Of a stretch of DNA of 64,000 bases, positions 53,185-61,487 are shown in pieces. Both the position numbers and the translations under genes were made by a program. The notes under the pieces were generated by a model that did not search any database, was not told the origin of the DNA, and saw nothing but the letters and a program-made list of their open reading frames with translations. Source of the stretch: Brachybacterium tyrofermentans (lineage in GTDB: Bacteria > Actinomycetota > Actinomycetes > Actinomycetales > Dermabacteraceae); the NCBI RefSeq assembly GCF_014897585.1, contig NZ_JABUXW010000019.1:1-64000 (forward strand), given 5' to 3'. The stretch's first letter is position 1. Each line of letters opens with the position of its first letter.

Positions 53185-53937
53185 TTACTTGCTCGCCGCG
53201 AGGCGGCGGTACGTATCCGGGTCCGATGCGTACAGCTCATTTCGCTGCTGCATCGTCATGTCTCGGAACTTCTCCTGCGTGATCGCGCCGTCACCGTCAC
53301 CTCCGGTGAAGTCAGCGCTGCTGCGTGCCGCCGCCTGGGTGGACGCAAGATAGGGATTCGTCTTGACCTCATCCTCGATTGCCGCCGCCAGGGCGTCGCT
53401 GTCGGTGGGGTCAAGGCCCTTAACTCGCTCATGGAACGAGTTGGTATTGAGAAGGCGGGCCGGGTCGGCGTTCTTGCCGGGCGCTGCGCGGAACACGGCC
53501 AGCTCGACGCGAGCGGCGCGGGCGTCGGCCTCGGCCTGCTCGCGGGCTGCTGCAGCTGCCTGCACCGGGTCCTCGTTCGAGCCCTCGTCCGGCTCGATGC
53601 CTGCAGCCTTGAGGATCGCCTGGACGCGCTCGTCGGCCTCGGTCTTCGCGGCGTCGCGCTCGGAGCGGTAGCGGCCCGAGTCGTCCCGGCCACGGCGCAG
53701 CTCGCGCTGTGCCCAGTCGGGCAGCTCTTCGACGGTCTGCGCCTCGGTCACGCCAGAATCGCTCTGTGCGCGCTCGTGAACCTCTCGGGGCGTAGGAGTG
53801 CTGCCCTGCTCTCCCGATCGATCCTGGCCGCTGTTCTGTGCTTCCTGGCCGTCGTTCTGCTGCTGGCTGCTCTGCTGCTGCGCCTCAGCGCTCTGCTGCT
53901 GCTGGCCGTCCGTGCTCTGCGGGTCGTCGTTCGGCAT
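53185..53937 (-). CDS. capsid scaffolding protein
   Basis: This 250-residue, highly charged, Gln- and Ala-rich protein has an N-terminal Gln/Ser-rich stretch (GQQQQSAEAQQQSSQQQNDGQ) and a long helical coiled-coil centre (AQRELRRGRDDSGRYRSERDAAKTEADERVQAIL). The C-terminus is amphipathic and basic (ITQEKFRDMTMQQRNELYASDPDTYRRL), as in scaffolds that bind capsid. It directly precedes the capsid gene. The ATG with AGGGAACC was chosen. Confidence 0.88.
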   Translation of the reverse strand: MPNDDPQSTDGQQQQSAEAQQQSSQQQNDGQEAQNSGQDRSGEQGSTPTPREVHERAQSDSGVTEAQTVEELPDWAQRELRRGRDDSGRYRSERDAAKTEADERVQAILKAAGIEPDEGSNEDPVQAAAAAREQAEADARAARVELAVFRAAPGKNADPARLLNTNSFHERVKGLDPTDSDALAAAIEDEVKTNPYLASTQAAARSSADFTGGDGDGAITQEKFRDMTMQQRNELYASDPDTYRRLAASK

Positions 53938-53993
53938 TGCTGGTTCCCTCCTGGGGTTGTCATCCCCCCGACGCCTGGCCGGGGGTCCTGCCC

Positions 53994-55076
53994 TCACCGA
54001 GCGGTGAGGTTGGTCCTGTATCCGAGGTTCTTGCGATCGTTCGCGTCGCGCCACGCCTTGAACTCGGTCTGTCGCTGTCGCAGCCGCTGCCGCGTCTTGG
54101 TCGTCTGCGGGGCATCGGTGCCCAGCATCTGCTCGTCGAACAGCGCCGCCCGCTTCTGGCGGCGGATGCTGCGCTCGAAGCTGCGCTGCTGCTGCCGGGT
54201 CTTGTGCCCGTCCGGGTCACGAGTCGTCGTGTCCGCGCTGGTCCTGCCCGGCAGGTAGATCCCCACGGTGTGCGTGCAGTTCGGGTGCTGCAGCCCAGCA
54301 CTGCGGGCCTCCCCCACAGTGCCCGCCACCTCCACGCCGTCCGCGAGCTGCCCCGATGTGTCGCCACTGATCGAGAGCACTTCGCCCTCCCAGGGGCCGC
54401 ACAGATCGCACGACTCCGGCGATGACGAGACGATGACGAGATCCTGGCCGAGCGCCTGCAGCTGGTCGGTGTGACCCTCGATCGCAGCTCGCCCCGCTGT
54501 GGTGCGGGTCGCCATTTCGGCGTAGCTGCCCGCTTCCCACCGTCGCCCGCTGCTGTCCACGAATGGCTTCACCCCGTCGAGGGCGTAGCGGCGCACTGCA
54601 GCTCGTGCTGCCTCGCGTCTCGTCTGCGCACCAGTGAGCACCTGAGCGGTCGTCTCAGCAGTGACCTGCTGGTACACGTCCGACACTGTGCGGATCAGCC
54701 TGGGCCGCAGCCCTGACAGTGCCCGCACCGTGTCCTCAGCGAGCAGATCGACAGCCCGCGAGCCGCGAGCACCACCGATCGCGTCGATGCCCGCAGCTCG
54801 CAGCGCAGCCACTGCCTCGCTCTCGCCTGCCTGGTACGCCTCTGCGATGCTGCGGGTGATCAGCTCCGGCGCGGCCTCGTCGAGCCGTGCCAGGTGCGTG
54901 TCGACCACGCGCAGCACCGCCGAGAGATCCCCAGCCTTGCGATTCGCCCAGTCCGGGGAGTCGAGCCCCTTCCCGAGCGCCTTCACGATCCGTTCCAGGG
55001 TGACGTCCTCAGCGGTCTGGTAGAACGACCGCACCTGTCGAGCGACGCGCCGCGAGTAGTCGGGGCTGATCGTCAC
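53994..55076 (-). CDS. phage minor capsid protein (MuF-like)
   Basis: This 360-residue protein is mainly helical (AVARQVRSFYQTAEDVTLERIVKALGKG-type helices at the start). A minor-capsid-2 domain in the middle has conserved cysteines and histidines in SSSPESCDLCGPWEGEVLSISG and LQHPNCTHTVGIYLPG, and an Arg/Gln-rich C-terminus follows (RQQQRSFERSIRRQKR). Proteins of this family are packed in few copies with the portal and may be ejected. The gene lies six bases downstream of the portal gene. Confidence 0.85.
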   Translation of the reverse strand: MTISPDYSRRVARQVRSFYQTAEDVTLERIVKALGKGLDSPDWANRKAGDLSAVLRVVDTHLARLDEAAPELITRSIAEAYQAGESEAVAALRAAGIDAIGGARGSRAVDLLAEDTVRALSGLRPRLIRTVSDVYQQVTAETTAQVLTGAQTRREAARAAVRRYALDGVKPFVDSSGRRWEAGSYAEMATRTTAGRAAIEGHTDQLQALGQDLVIVSSSPESCDLCGPWEGEVLSISGDTSGQLADGVEVAGTVGEARSAGLQHPNCTHTVGIYLPGRTSADTTTRDPDGHKTRQQQRSFERSIRRQKRAALFDEQMLGTDAPQTTKTRQRLRQRQTEFKAWRDANDRKNLGYRTNLTAR

Positions 55077-55082
55077 GGCGCA

Positions 55083-56654
55083 TCACCCCTCCGAGTCGTC
55101 GTCTCCGCTGCTGCCGTAGTCGCCGCTGAGCCCGAACCCGCCGCGCCCGAGATCGTCCGGGTCCGGGGCCGGTTCTCCGAACTCGAGCCGGATCGCTGTC
55201 ACCTCGTCGTCGACGTCCTGCTCGGACCAGTCCGGGTGCATCATCTGCACGCGGATCTTGGTCGACGCTGCCTGCGCCTGGAACAGTGCCTGCGCCGTCG
55301 AAGCGAGCACTTCCTGCGAGTCCTGCACGGAGTCTCCGAAGTCGACCGTGACCGTCTCGTCGAGCTTCCCGCCGCCACGGAACACGGCCTGATCGATCGC
55401 CAGTGCCTTACCCGCGAGCTGCGCGAGAGCGGGACGCCATGCCCGGATCTTGCGCTTGCGAGTGGTGAACGATCGAGCCTCGCGTGCCCGCACCTCCGTA
55501 GCCGTGAGCGCTGCCCCGTCGCTGTCGGCCCCGAACGTCTGCGCCGAGTAGCCCGCGCTCTGCAGCACCTGCTGCAGCAGAGCCTCAGCAGTCTGCTGGT
55601 GCTCGGCCACGCGGATCTTGAACTGGATCTGGGTGATCGGGAGCCCCTCAGCGCCAGCTGCAGACGAGGGGGGAGTGTTGACCGCCTCGTAGACCTCGCG
55701 GTCGAGATCGAGGGTCGCGCCCTTGCCGGGTCCGTGATCGTTCAGCGCCGACTGTGCAGCGACGATCCGGGCCTTGCCCAGACGAATGTCGCGCATCCAG
55801 CTCGACCAGGTTTCGTCGAGCGCGTCCAGCAGTGGCTCGATCCCGTCGAGATCGGAGCGTCCGAGGTTCGCGCCCAGCGGGTGATCTCGCCAGGCTCGGT
55901 TCGGGGACTGGTTCGGGACGTACACGACGTCGAGGCCGGGCGTGAGCGTCGAGACGATCCCGTCAGCGTCCACGACAGCCGCGAAGCCGCGAGTCGCTGA
56001 GTGCTGGTCCAGCGGGAGACGCCGCCCGAGATGCGCTGCGGTGCCCTTGTACAGCCCATGCTCGATGATGCCGATGCCGTCGCGCTGCTCGTGTCGTTCG
56101 AGGTGCCGCCACACGGAGCCGTCGGCATCTTCGACGATGCGCCAGAAGGTGACGGCTGCGAGCCTGCCCCACCGGAACTCTGGCAGCGCCCGATCGGCGT
56201 CCACGCGGGTGAGGAACGGGTGCGAGGCGAGATCCTGGTCCCATGCCACGCGCATGAACGTACCGCCGAGCGCTGCACCGACCTCAGCTGCCGAGGCGAG
56301 CTGGTCGTGAGCGTCTGCCCCGATGATCAGGTCGAGCCGGGCCTGGGTCTTGTCGTCCGCGACGGTGAGAGTCGGGGGAGTGGCGAACAGCAGATCCGCG
56401 CTCGCCTGGCAGATATCTGCAGCGATGGGGAGGTGCAGTTTCTTCGACGGGGTATCGCCGCCGCTGGCACCCCAAAAGAATCGACGCACCGCGCCGACGA
56501 GGCCGGACTGCTCGAACGCGGGCCGGGTCTGCTGCGCGTAGATCTGCGCGAGTCGGTCGGTGCGGTTCGCGTACCACGCATCCCAGCCGCGCATCGCGGG
56601 GAGGATCACGTCAAGCTGCGTGGGAGGCCAGGTCATCGTCGCCGGGAGAGGCAT
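55083..56654 (-). CDS. portal protein
   Basis: This 523-residue protein has the portal pattern: a basic N-terminal region (WDAWYANRTDRLAQIYAQQ), ADICQASADLLFATPPTLTV, and a stem and wing with FWRIVEDADGSVWRHLERHEQRDGIGIIEHGLYKGT. The SALNDHGPGKGATLDLDREVYEAVNTP clip region and a long C-terminal helix follow. Twelve copies form the DNA entry ring. It overlaps the terminase gene end by 44 bases; the ATG preceded by GAAAGGA was chosen, with a second ATG 18 bases on. Confidence 0.9.
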   Translation of the reverse strand: MPLPATMTWPPTQLDVILPAMRGWDAWYANRTDRLAQIYAQQTRPAFEQSGLVGAVRRFFWGASGGDTPSKKLHLPIAADICQASADLLFATPPTLTVADDKTQARLDLIIGADAHDQLASAAEVGAALGGTFMRVAWDQDLASHPFLTRVDADRALPEFRWGRLAAVTFWRIVEDADGSVWRHLERHEQRDGIGIIEHGLYKGTAAHLGRRLPLDQHSATRGFAAVVDADGIVSTLTPGLDVVYVPNQSPNRAWRDHPLGANLGRSDLDGIEPLLDALDETWSSWMRDIRLGKARIVAAQSALNDHGPGKGATLDLDREVYEAVNTPPSSAAGAEGLPITQIQFKIRVAEHQQTAEALLQQVLQSAGYSAQTFGADSDGAALTATEVRAREARSFTTRKRKIRAWRPALAQLAGKALAIDQAVFRGGGKLDETVTVDFGDSVQDSQEVLASTAQALFQAQAASTKIRVQMMHPDWSEQDVDDEVTAIRLEFGEPAPDPDDLGRGGFGLSGDYGSSGDDDSEG

Positions 56655-57909
56655 CGTCGTGGTCCTTTCGGTTGCGCCAGTCGTCCACCCAGGGACGCCA
56701 GATCGTTTCGGTCGTCGCGATGACGTAGCGCATGGCGTCGAGGCTGTGGTCTGCGGTCTTGAGGGGCTTGTCCTCGCCCTTCTCGGTGGCTTTCGGGTCC
56801 CAGGCATAGCTGGGGGCCTCGTCGATCACGCCAGTGCAGCGGTCGCTGATCTGCAGCGCGCCGAGAGCGAGCAGGGATGCTGTGGTGCGGATGCCGTACC
56901 CGACCGCGTTGTCTGCGTCGGTGACGCGCTGCTCGCCGTCCTCGTGCAGCTGCACCTTGAGGGACGCTGCAGCGGGGTCGATGAACAGCCACTCGGGCTG
57001 CAGGTCGCTCGGGTAGGGCAGGTGCGGTTCGTCGAGCCATTCCCGTAGCTCGGTCGACAGCTGCGCGTCGGTGAGGCGGCGCTGCGAGGTCGCTGGGTCG
57101 TGCCGCCATTCGTCGACGAGCACGAGCGTGCCGTCATCGGTGAGACCGAGCAGCACGGCGCTGGATGGGTTCGTGGTGCCGTAGTCGAGGCCGACGCCCA
57201 GCAGCCGCCGCATGGGTGGCAGCTCGTCCCAGGGGATGACGTGGACGTCGGGGTCCCAGGCGTCATAGATCGCGCCCTCAGCGGACACCCATTCCCCGAG
57301 GATGAACCGGCGATACCACAGCCCGGTGAACTCTCGTCGCTTGCTGGCGATGTACTCGGGGTCCAGCGAGGGGTTGTCGGCCATGGTGAAGTGGAACGTG
57401 CGCCAGTCGGGGAGCTCCCGCAGCCGGGAGAGGTAGCGGCGTCGCATCCAGTGCGACTGCGAATCTGGGTTCGTGGTCCAGAACATCTTCGCGCCGGTCA
57501 CGGAGAGACGACCCAGCAGCTGCACGAACGTGCCCTCGGGCATGAGCGTCGCCTCGTCGACGTACGCGCCCGCCAGCGTGAGCCCTCGGATCACGGCCTC
57601 GGAGCGCTTGTCCGAGAATCCGACGAGCTGCACCTCGCGGCCCATGATCCAGGCGACGTTGCTGCCGCGTGTGTGCCGGACGATGCTGGGGTGCAGGTTG
57701 ATCAGAGGATCGAGGACGTTCCGCTGGATCGTGGTGAGGGTCCAGCCGAGGATCGCGAGGTGCCCCTCCGGCGCTGCGGTCGCGTACTCGGCCCAGCGGA
57801 TCAGGGAGGCGATGGTCTTCCCGGACCGGATGGATCCTTCCCAGCCGTTGACCGCCCCGGTCGATTCGAGGATCGAGGTCCGCTGCGCGGGAGACAGACC
57901 GACTGGCAT
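56611..57909 (-). CDS. terminase large subunit (packaging ATPase-nuclease)
   Basis: This 432-residue motor protein has Walker A in EGSIRSGKTIASL and Walker B in LAGAYVDEATLMP. The ATPase coupling TTNPDS motif follows, then a C-terminal RNaseH-like nuclease domain with metal aspartates in VGLDYGTTNPS, EWLFIDPAAAS and TADHSLDAMRY. It belongs to the PBSX/Terminase_3 type, usually linked to headful or cohesive-end packaging; which applies cannot be told here. Unlike most phages, the small subunit is separated from it by three genes. Confidence 0.93.
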   Translation of the reverse strand: MPVGLSPAQRTSILESTGAVNGWEGSIRSGKTIASLIRWAEYATAAPEGHLAILGWTLTTIQRNVLDPLINLHPSIVRHTRGSNVAWIMGREVQLVGFSDKRSEAVIRGLTLAGAYVDEATLMPEGTFVQLLGRLSVTGAKMFWTTNPDSQSHWMRRRYLSRLRELPDWRTFHFTMADNPSLDPEYIASKRREFTGLWYRRFILGEWVSAEGAIYDAWDPDVHVIPWDELPPMRRLLGVGLDYGTTNPSSAVLLGLTDDGTLVLVDEWRHDPATSQRRLTDAQLSTELREWLDEPHLPYPSDLQPEWLFIDPAAASLKVQLHEDGEQRVTDADNAVGYGIRTTASLLALGALQISDRCTGVIDEAPSYAWDPKATEKGEDKPLKTADHSLDAMRYVIATTETIWRPWVDDWRNRKDHDDASPGDDDLASHAA

Positions 57910-57933
57910 CCGTCCCCCTGTCGTTGTGTGCCG

Positions 57934-58932
57934 TCAGGACGCGGCGCGGAGCTTCGCTGCGGCCTCCCGGACCTTGATGCGGTTGTTGTGCTTCTCAAGG
58001 GCGTGGAAGTCGATGTGCGCGGCCTGCAGCGAGTCAGCTGCGCGCTGGATCAGCTCGGGATCCTTGACGCGGACCGGGTTGCGGATCGCGCCCGAGGTCA
58101 TCGTGTGGAAGACACGCGGGCCACCCATGCCGTTGCTCTTCGACTTGCGGACACCGACCTTCGCGCCCTGCGGGAGCAGTCGCTGCAGCTGCTGCGAGCG
58201 CGTGTGGTCGTACTTCGCACGCATGCCGGTGTTGCTCTTGCCCTCTTTCGCGTACGTGATGCGCGGGAGGACAGCAGCGGTCGCGCCGTCGGCCCGGTCG
58301 CCGTACTGGAAGCTGTGCGTAATGTCGTCCTCGTACGGTCCCCACCACGGTTCGCGGCCCTCCCCCACCTGCTCGATGAACACCGAGTATGGGAAGCCGG
58401 GGCGTGCGAGACGCGGCGCGGTCTTGTCCACCACGGACATGAGCTGCGGGCCAGCGGTGCGGGCGTTGGTGCCGAGGATGACGGCTGCGGAGAGGTCAGC
58501 GAACCAGCCGAGACCGCCGTAGTCCTTCACGACTGCAGCAGAGGACCGGGAGGACAGGGAGAGCGCGAGGCGGATCACGTTGTCGTCGAGCTGCAGAACG
58601 CCCCAGTAGCCGCGCCGCTCGGCCTCGAGGCACGCGGCCTCGCGCCCGGTGAACGCGCCCAGGAACGCGCCCTCGTTGACCGGCTCGGGACGCATCCAGT
58701 GGTCGCGTGCGTAGTCCACGGCCCACTCGCGGGAGTAGGGCACCAGCTCGTGCTCGTCCCGCTCGTAGGTTGCGGCCTCGTGGTCCGAGACCATCCAGCA
58801 GATATCTCCGAGGCCAGCGGCCTGCAGCTGGGGCAGGAACCGGCGCGTGGGGCGATCCTTGAGTGCCGGCCTGCCACCGGTGATCACGGCGACCATGATC
58901 CCGGCGCGCTGTTCAGCGCTTGTCGCGTACAT
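57934..58932 (-). CDS. phage glycosyltransferase-like protein (TET-associated GT type)
   Basis: This 332-residue protein has a start (AVITGGRPALKDRPTRRFLPQL) and a later hydrophobic strand with acidic residues (WGVLQLDDNVIRLALS, D116-D117-N118) that fit a GT-A nucleotide-sugar site. A second acidic cluster lies at E201-D202-D203 (GPYEDDITHSF). The spacing resembles phage glycosyltransferases predicted to decorate modified DNA bases (TET/JBP-associated family). No dioxygenase or base-hydroxylating enzyme lies in the window, so the acceptor is unknown. The start overlaps the upstream ParB-like gene by 20 bases; the next ATG (58896) would avoid that. Confidence 0.6.
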   Translation of the reverse strand: MYATSAEQRAGIMVAVITGGRPALKDRPTRRFLPQLQAAGLGDICWMVSDHEAATYERDEHELVPYSREWAVDYARDHWMRPEPVNEGAFLGAFTGREAACLEAERRGYWGVLQLDDNVIRLALSLSSRSSAAVVKDYGGLGWFADLSAAVILGTNARTAGPQLMSVVDKTAPRLARPGFPYSVFIEQVGEGREPWWGPYEDDITHSFQYGDRADGATAAVLPRITYAKEGKSNTGMRAKYDHTRSQQLQRLLPQGAKVGVRKSKSNGMGGPRVFHTMTSGAIRNPVRVKDPELIQRAADSLQAAHIDFHALEKHNNRIKVREAAAKLRAAS

Positions 58933-59512
58933 CGGCCACCCCGTCCATGTCCATGATCGTGACCATGCCGTCAGCCTTCGCTGCAGCTGTCTCGAACGCG
59001 ACCGTGACCTGGTGTGCGGAGGTGAGGTAGCCCAGCTCGGCGTCGGGGAGGTCGAGGCCGATGCCGTTGTTCGCCTTCGTGCCGTCGTCCTGCGCCGTGT
59101 CGAAGTCGGACATGACGGCGTCCCAGTCTGCGAGGCCGAGCACGTCCGAGAAGTCGTCCGCGAGGGAGTCGAGCTGGTTGGTGAGCGCCTGGAAGTCCCA
59201 CGAGGAGTAGTCACTGGTGCGGTTGTCCGCGATGCGGTACGCCTGCACCTGCTCCGGTGTGAGGCCGTCAGCGATGACGACGGGGACCTGCCGCAGCTTG
59301 AGCTGCTGCGCGGCCTGCAGGCGCGTGTGCCCCGCGATGAGGACACCGTCAGCGTCCACGACGAGGGGCTGCTGCCAGCCGAACTCGGTCAGGGAGCGGG
59401 CGACCATCTCGACGGCCTGCTCGGAGATGATGCGGGGATTGTCCGGCGCGGGGCGCACGTCTGCGATGGGGTACTGCTGCACGTTGCCGAGGGCGGGGAC
59501 CTTGTCGGTCAT
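58913..59512 (-). CDS. ParB-fold N-terminal domain protein (first copy)
   Basis: This 199-residue protein has the ParB/Srx-like domain with AGHTRLQAAQQL (box II, GHxR), preceded by VRPAPDNPRIISEQAVEMVARSLTEFGWQQPLVV. It then has IPVVIADGLTPEQVQAYRIADNRTSDYSSWD, a form frequent in phage and methyltransferase-linked ParB proteins. The rest (about 120-199) is unrelated to chromosome-partition ParB, and there is no ParA. It overlaps the second ParB-like gene by four bases. It may be a CTP-dependent clamp, a nuclease or a DNA-modification partner. Confidence 0.82.
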   Translation of the reverse strand: MTDKVPALGNVQQYPIADVRPAPDNPRIISEQAVEMVARSLTEFGWQQPLVVDADGVLIAGHTRLQAAQQLKLRQVPVVIADGLTPEQVQAYRIADNRTSDYSSWDFQALTNQLDSLADDFSDVLGLADWDAVMSDFDTAQDDGTKANNGIGLDLPDAELGYLTSAHQVTVAFETAAAKADGMVTIMDMDGVADVRDKR

Positions 59513-60006
59513 GGCTGCTCGTCTCCGTTCAGGTCGTGGCCGCAGGCGGGGCAGAGGCGCGGCTCGGGTGCTGCTGCAGGCTCGGGCGGCTCGGGGATGA
59601 CGGGGTCTGCCAGCAGCTGGTCGAGGTCGTCTCCGTCGTAGCCGGTGCCGAGCAGATCCGGGAGCTGCTGCAGCATGAGCGCGAGCGCGTCCGTGTCCTG
59701 GGTGGCGAGGTCGCTGGTGCGGTTGTCCGCGAGGGCGAGGCGGGCTGCAGCCTCGTCGGTCAGGTCGAGGATGATCGCGGGGATCGTCTCGTGGCCGAGC
59801 TGCTGCGCGGCCTGGGCGCGGTGGTTGCCCGCGATGACTTCGAGGGGCCTGCCGGTGAGGGTGCCCTCGTTGACGATGATCGGCTGGTAGACGCCGTTGA
59901 CGCGCATGGATTCCGCGACTGCGCCGATATCGCCCTCGCGTGGGTTGCCGGGGAGCAGTGCGAGGGACGCGACGGGGACCTGCTGCACGGTGAGGTCGTG
60001 GCTCAC
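59509..60006 (-). CDS. ParB-fold protein (second copy) with zinc-ribbon tail
   Basis: This 165-residue protein has ParB box residues in VIAGNHRAQAAQQL and the same IADNRTSD-type stretch (RLALADNRTSDLATQ) seen in the neighbouring copy, but the two differ over most of their length. The C-terminus has a lone zinc-knuckle pair (CPACGHDLNGDEQP) after a Pro/Glu-rich hinge. It overlaps both neighbours by four bases. Two different ParB-like proteins side by side beside a glycosyltransferase is unusual. Confidence 0.8.
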   Translation of the reverse strand: MSHDLTVQQVPVASLALLPGNPREGDIGAVAESMRVNGVYQPIIVNEGTLTGRPLEVIAGNHRAQAAQQLGHETIPAIILDLTDEAAARLALADNRTSDLATQDTDALALMLQQLPDLLGTGYDGDDLDQLLADPVIPEPPEPAAAPEPRLCPACGHDLNGDEQP

Positions 60007-60386
60007 GAGGGGTCCCTCCCGATCAGCTGCGCGAGCATCGACGCGGCCTCTGCGGTGCCTGCGCCCTGCTGCGGGGTGTAGAGGCCGAGCAGCTTCGCCT
60101 GCTGCTCGTTGACCTTGAGGACGACCTCGGCAGAGCGGGTGTCTCCGATCTTCGCCATGTGCTTGCGGACGATGAGCTGTCCGCGCTGCATGATCATGTC
60201 TCGGGCGAGGCGTAGGTTCTCGTCCTTGTGCTGCTCTGCCTGCACGGTGATGATCTGGCCGACGCGGGCTTTCGAGAGGGACACCTCGGGGTGGTGCGCT
60301 ATCTCTGCGTAGGACATGCCGGAGGCGGCGAGCTGGTAGATGCGCTGGTCTCGTGCCTCGCGGGCGATGCTGCGGCGGGTTGCCAT
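60003..60386 (-). CDS. probable terminase small subunit (HTH protein)
   Basis: This 127-residue protein has an N-terminal helix-turn-helix (RIYQLAASGMSYAEIAHHPEVSLSKARVGQII) and a helical oligomerisation part (LRLARDMIMQRGQLIVRKHMAKIGDTRSAEVVLKVNEQQAKLLG), a typical TerS layout. It should bind the packaging site and recruit the large subunit. It is the first gene after a terminator and so probably first in the late operon. A plain HTH regulator is the main alternative. Confidence 0.72.
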   Translation of the reverse strand: MATRRSIAREARDQRIYQLAASGMSYAEIAHHPEVSLSKARVGQIITVQAEQHKDENLRLARDMIMQRGQLIVRKHMAKIGDTRSAEVVLKVNEQQAKLLGLYTPQQGAGTAEAASMLAQLIGRDPS

Positions 60387-60413
60387 AGGTCTCGGGGTCC
60401 TGTTCTACGAGAA

Positions 60414-60445
60414 CACCCCCCGGACCGCCAGGGTCTCGGGGGGTG
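60414..60445 (-). terminator. hairpin between the right-hand small genes and the late operon
   Basis: CACCCCCCG pairs with CGGGGGGTG around a 14-base loop, with the gene to its right ending 34 bases away. It probably separates transcription of the small-gene array from the late genes and may be the anti-termination point for late expression. Confidence 0.72.
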
Positions 60446-60478
60446 CGTGCAGCTCCGGGCTGCTCTCGTGTGCGGTGA

Positions 60479-60757
60479 TCAGTCGGTGGCTGCGGCGAGC
60501 ACGACGCTGGCGCGCTCGATGTACGGGGCGCGGAGGCCTCGTGACGCGGCGTTCCAGGCGTCGATGAGCTTCTGCCCGGTGAGGTGCCTCGCGTAGCCGT
60601 ACAGGGCCATGCCGCCTCGTTCAGAGGGGGACGGGGCTGCTGCCGGTCGCTTCGGAGAGCTGGTCTGCAGGGTCTCCGGCTGCTGCGAACGCTGCGTAGT
60701 TTCGTCCTCGGACGGTGACTCCACCGTCTCGGAACGCGGGCCGGGTCGCTTCGTCAT
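60479..60757 (-). CDS. small prophage protein overlapping a lipoprotein gene out of frame
   Basis: The C-terminal half (MALYGYARHLTGQKLIDAWNAASRGLRAPYIERASVVLAAATD) is clearly protein-like and helical. The first 49 residues (MTKRPGPRSETVESPSEDE...) are charged and low in complexity and lie inside the lipoprotein gene in another frame. GAAGGGA precedes the long start. A shorter start at 60610, with GAGG upstream, would give 43 residues and no overlap. No domain is recognised. Confidence 0.6.
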   Translation of the reverse strand: MTKRPGPRSETVESPSEDETTQRSQQPETLQTSSPKRPAAAPSPSERGGMALYGYARHLTGQKLIDAWNAASRGLRAPYIERASVVLAAATD

Positions 60758-61007
60758 GCTCGTTGATCCCTTCCTGGTCGGGGTGCTTCGGGTCGGACAC
60801 GATGAGCACGAACCGCTCACCGCAGCTGGCGATGGTGATCGTCTCGCGCTTGTCGAGGTCCCAGTCGCAGTCGGCCCCGGCTTTGTGCAGCTCGTTCTGC
60901 AGGTGAGCGGTGCCGTCCTGGGCGGGTGGATCGAAGGTGCAGGCACCGAGGGTGAGGATCGTGGCGGCTGCGGCGGCGGTGGAGAGGATCGTGCGGCGGA
61001 TGCTCAT
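60621..61007 (-). CDS. prophage lipoprotein
   Basis: This 128-residue protein has a signal peptide (MSIRRTILSTAAAAATILTLGAC) and a lipobox LGAC that gives a membrane-anchored lipoprotein. Two further cysteines (CDWDLDK and CGERF) may pair outside. No family was recognised. In temperate phages such lipoproteins are sometimes superinfection-exclusion or morons, which would fit its own promoter just upstream; this is inference. Its 3' part overlaps the next gene by 137 bases in another frame. Confidence 0.72.
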   Translation of the reverse strand: MSIRRTILSTAAAAATILTLGACTFDPPAQDGTAHLQNELHKAGADCDWDLDKRETITIASCGERFVLIVSDPKHPDQEGINEHDEATRPAFRDGGVTVRGRNYAAFAAAGDPADQLSEATGSSPVPL

Positions 61008-61138
61008 GGCGGTGTGTCCTATCTGAGGGGGTGGTCCGCCGACGGGGAGAGGAGACAAGAACCCGTCGGCGGACCGGGCTGGGTCGGGAACTTGATACCG
61101 CCAGGATCTGCTCGACCGACTTTCAACCAGCAGACCAC

Positions 61139-61167
61139 AATCTAGCGGTGATGATGCGTCTACGCAA
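61139..61167 (-). promoter_or_regulatory. promoter TTGCGT-17-TAGATT ahead of the lipoprotein gene
   Basis: On the minus strand, -35 TTGCGT (61167-61162) and -10 TAGATT (61144-61139) are separated by 17 bases. A nearby TGTTGCTGTACTGCA (61184-61198) word is shared with the rightmost promoter region. The 228-base gap that contains it (61008-61235) has no gene and holds this element, then the lipoprotein leader. Confidence 0.6.
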
Positions 61168-61235
61168 CATAGCAGGCTTGCCGTGTTGCTGTACTGCATC
61201 GTCTAGGCGCATTGCGTCCAGCGCCCTGCAGTCGT

Positions 61236-61487
61236 CTACGGGTGGTGGTGGTCCCGGTAGTTGCGGGTCTCCTGCGCCATGAGTCGGAGTCCCTGCCGGA
61301 TCGGCTCGGGGGTTCCTGGCAGTGCAGCGTCGTCCTCGTGGCGGTCCGCGAGGCCGGTGAGGGCTTCTCGTGCTGCAGCGGTGAGTGCCTGGGCCTCGTG
61401 TTCGGAGGGCTGCAGTGGGCCGACGGTGGCGGTGGTGTCGTCCCAGCGGATGATCTCTTCGACCAGCGCCTCGGTCTCGTCGTTCAT
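61236..61487 (-). CDS. small acidic prophage protein
   Basis: This 83-residue acidic helical protein (MNDETEALVEEIIRWDDTTATVGPLQPSEHEAQALTAAAREALTGLADRHEDD) ends in a His run (DHHHP). No domain is recognised. The start overlaps the upstream gene by four bases (ATGA), which supports real expression. Confidence 0.65.
   Translation of the reverse strand: MNDETEALVEEIIRWDDTTATVGPLQPSEHEAQALTAAAREALTGLADRHEDDAALPGTPEPIRQGLRLMAQETRNYRDHHHP

Noticed and set aside
58913-60006. Plasmid-type ParAB partition system
   Set aside because: There is no ParA ATPase or centromere-like repeat, and both ParB-fold proteins lie inside the late operon between terminase genes.
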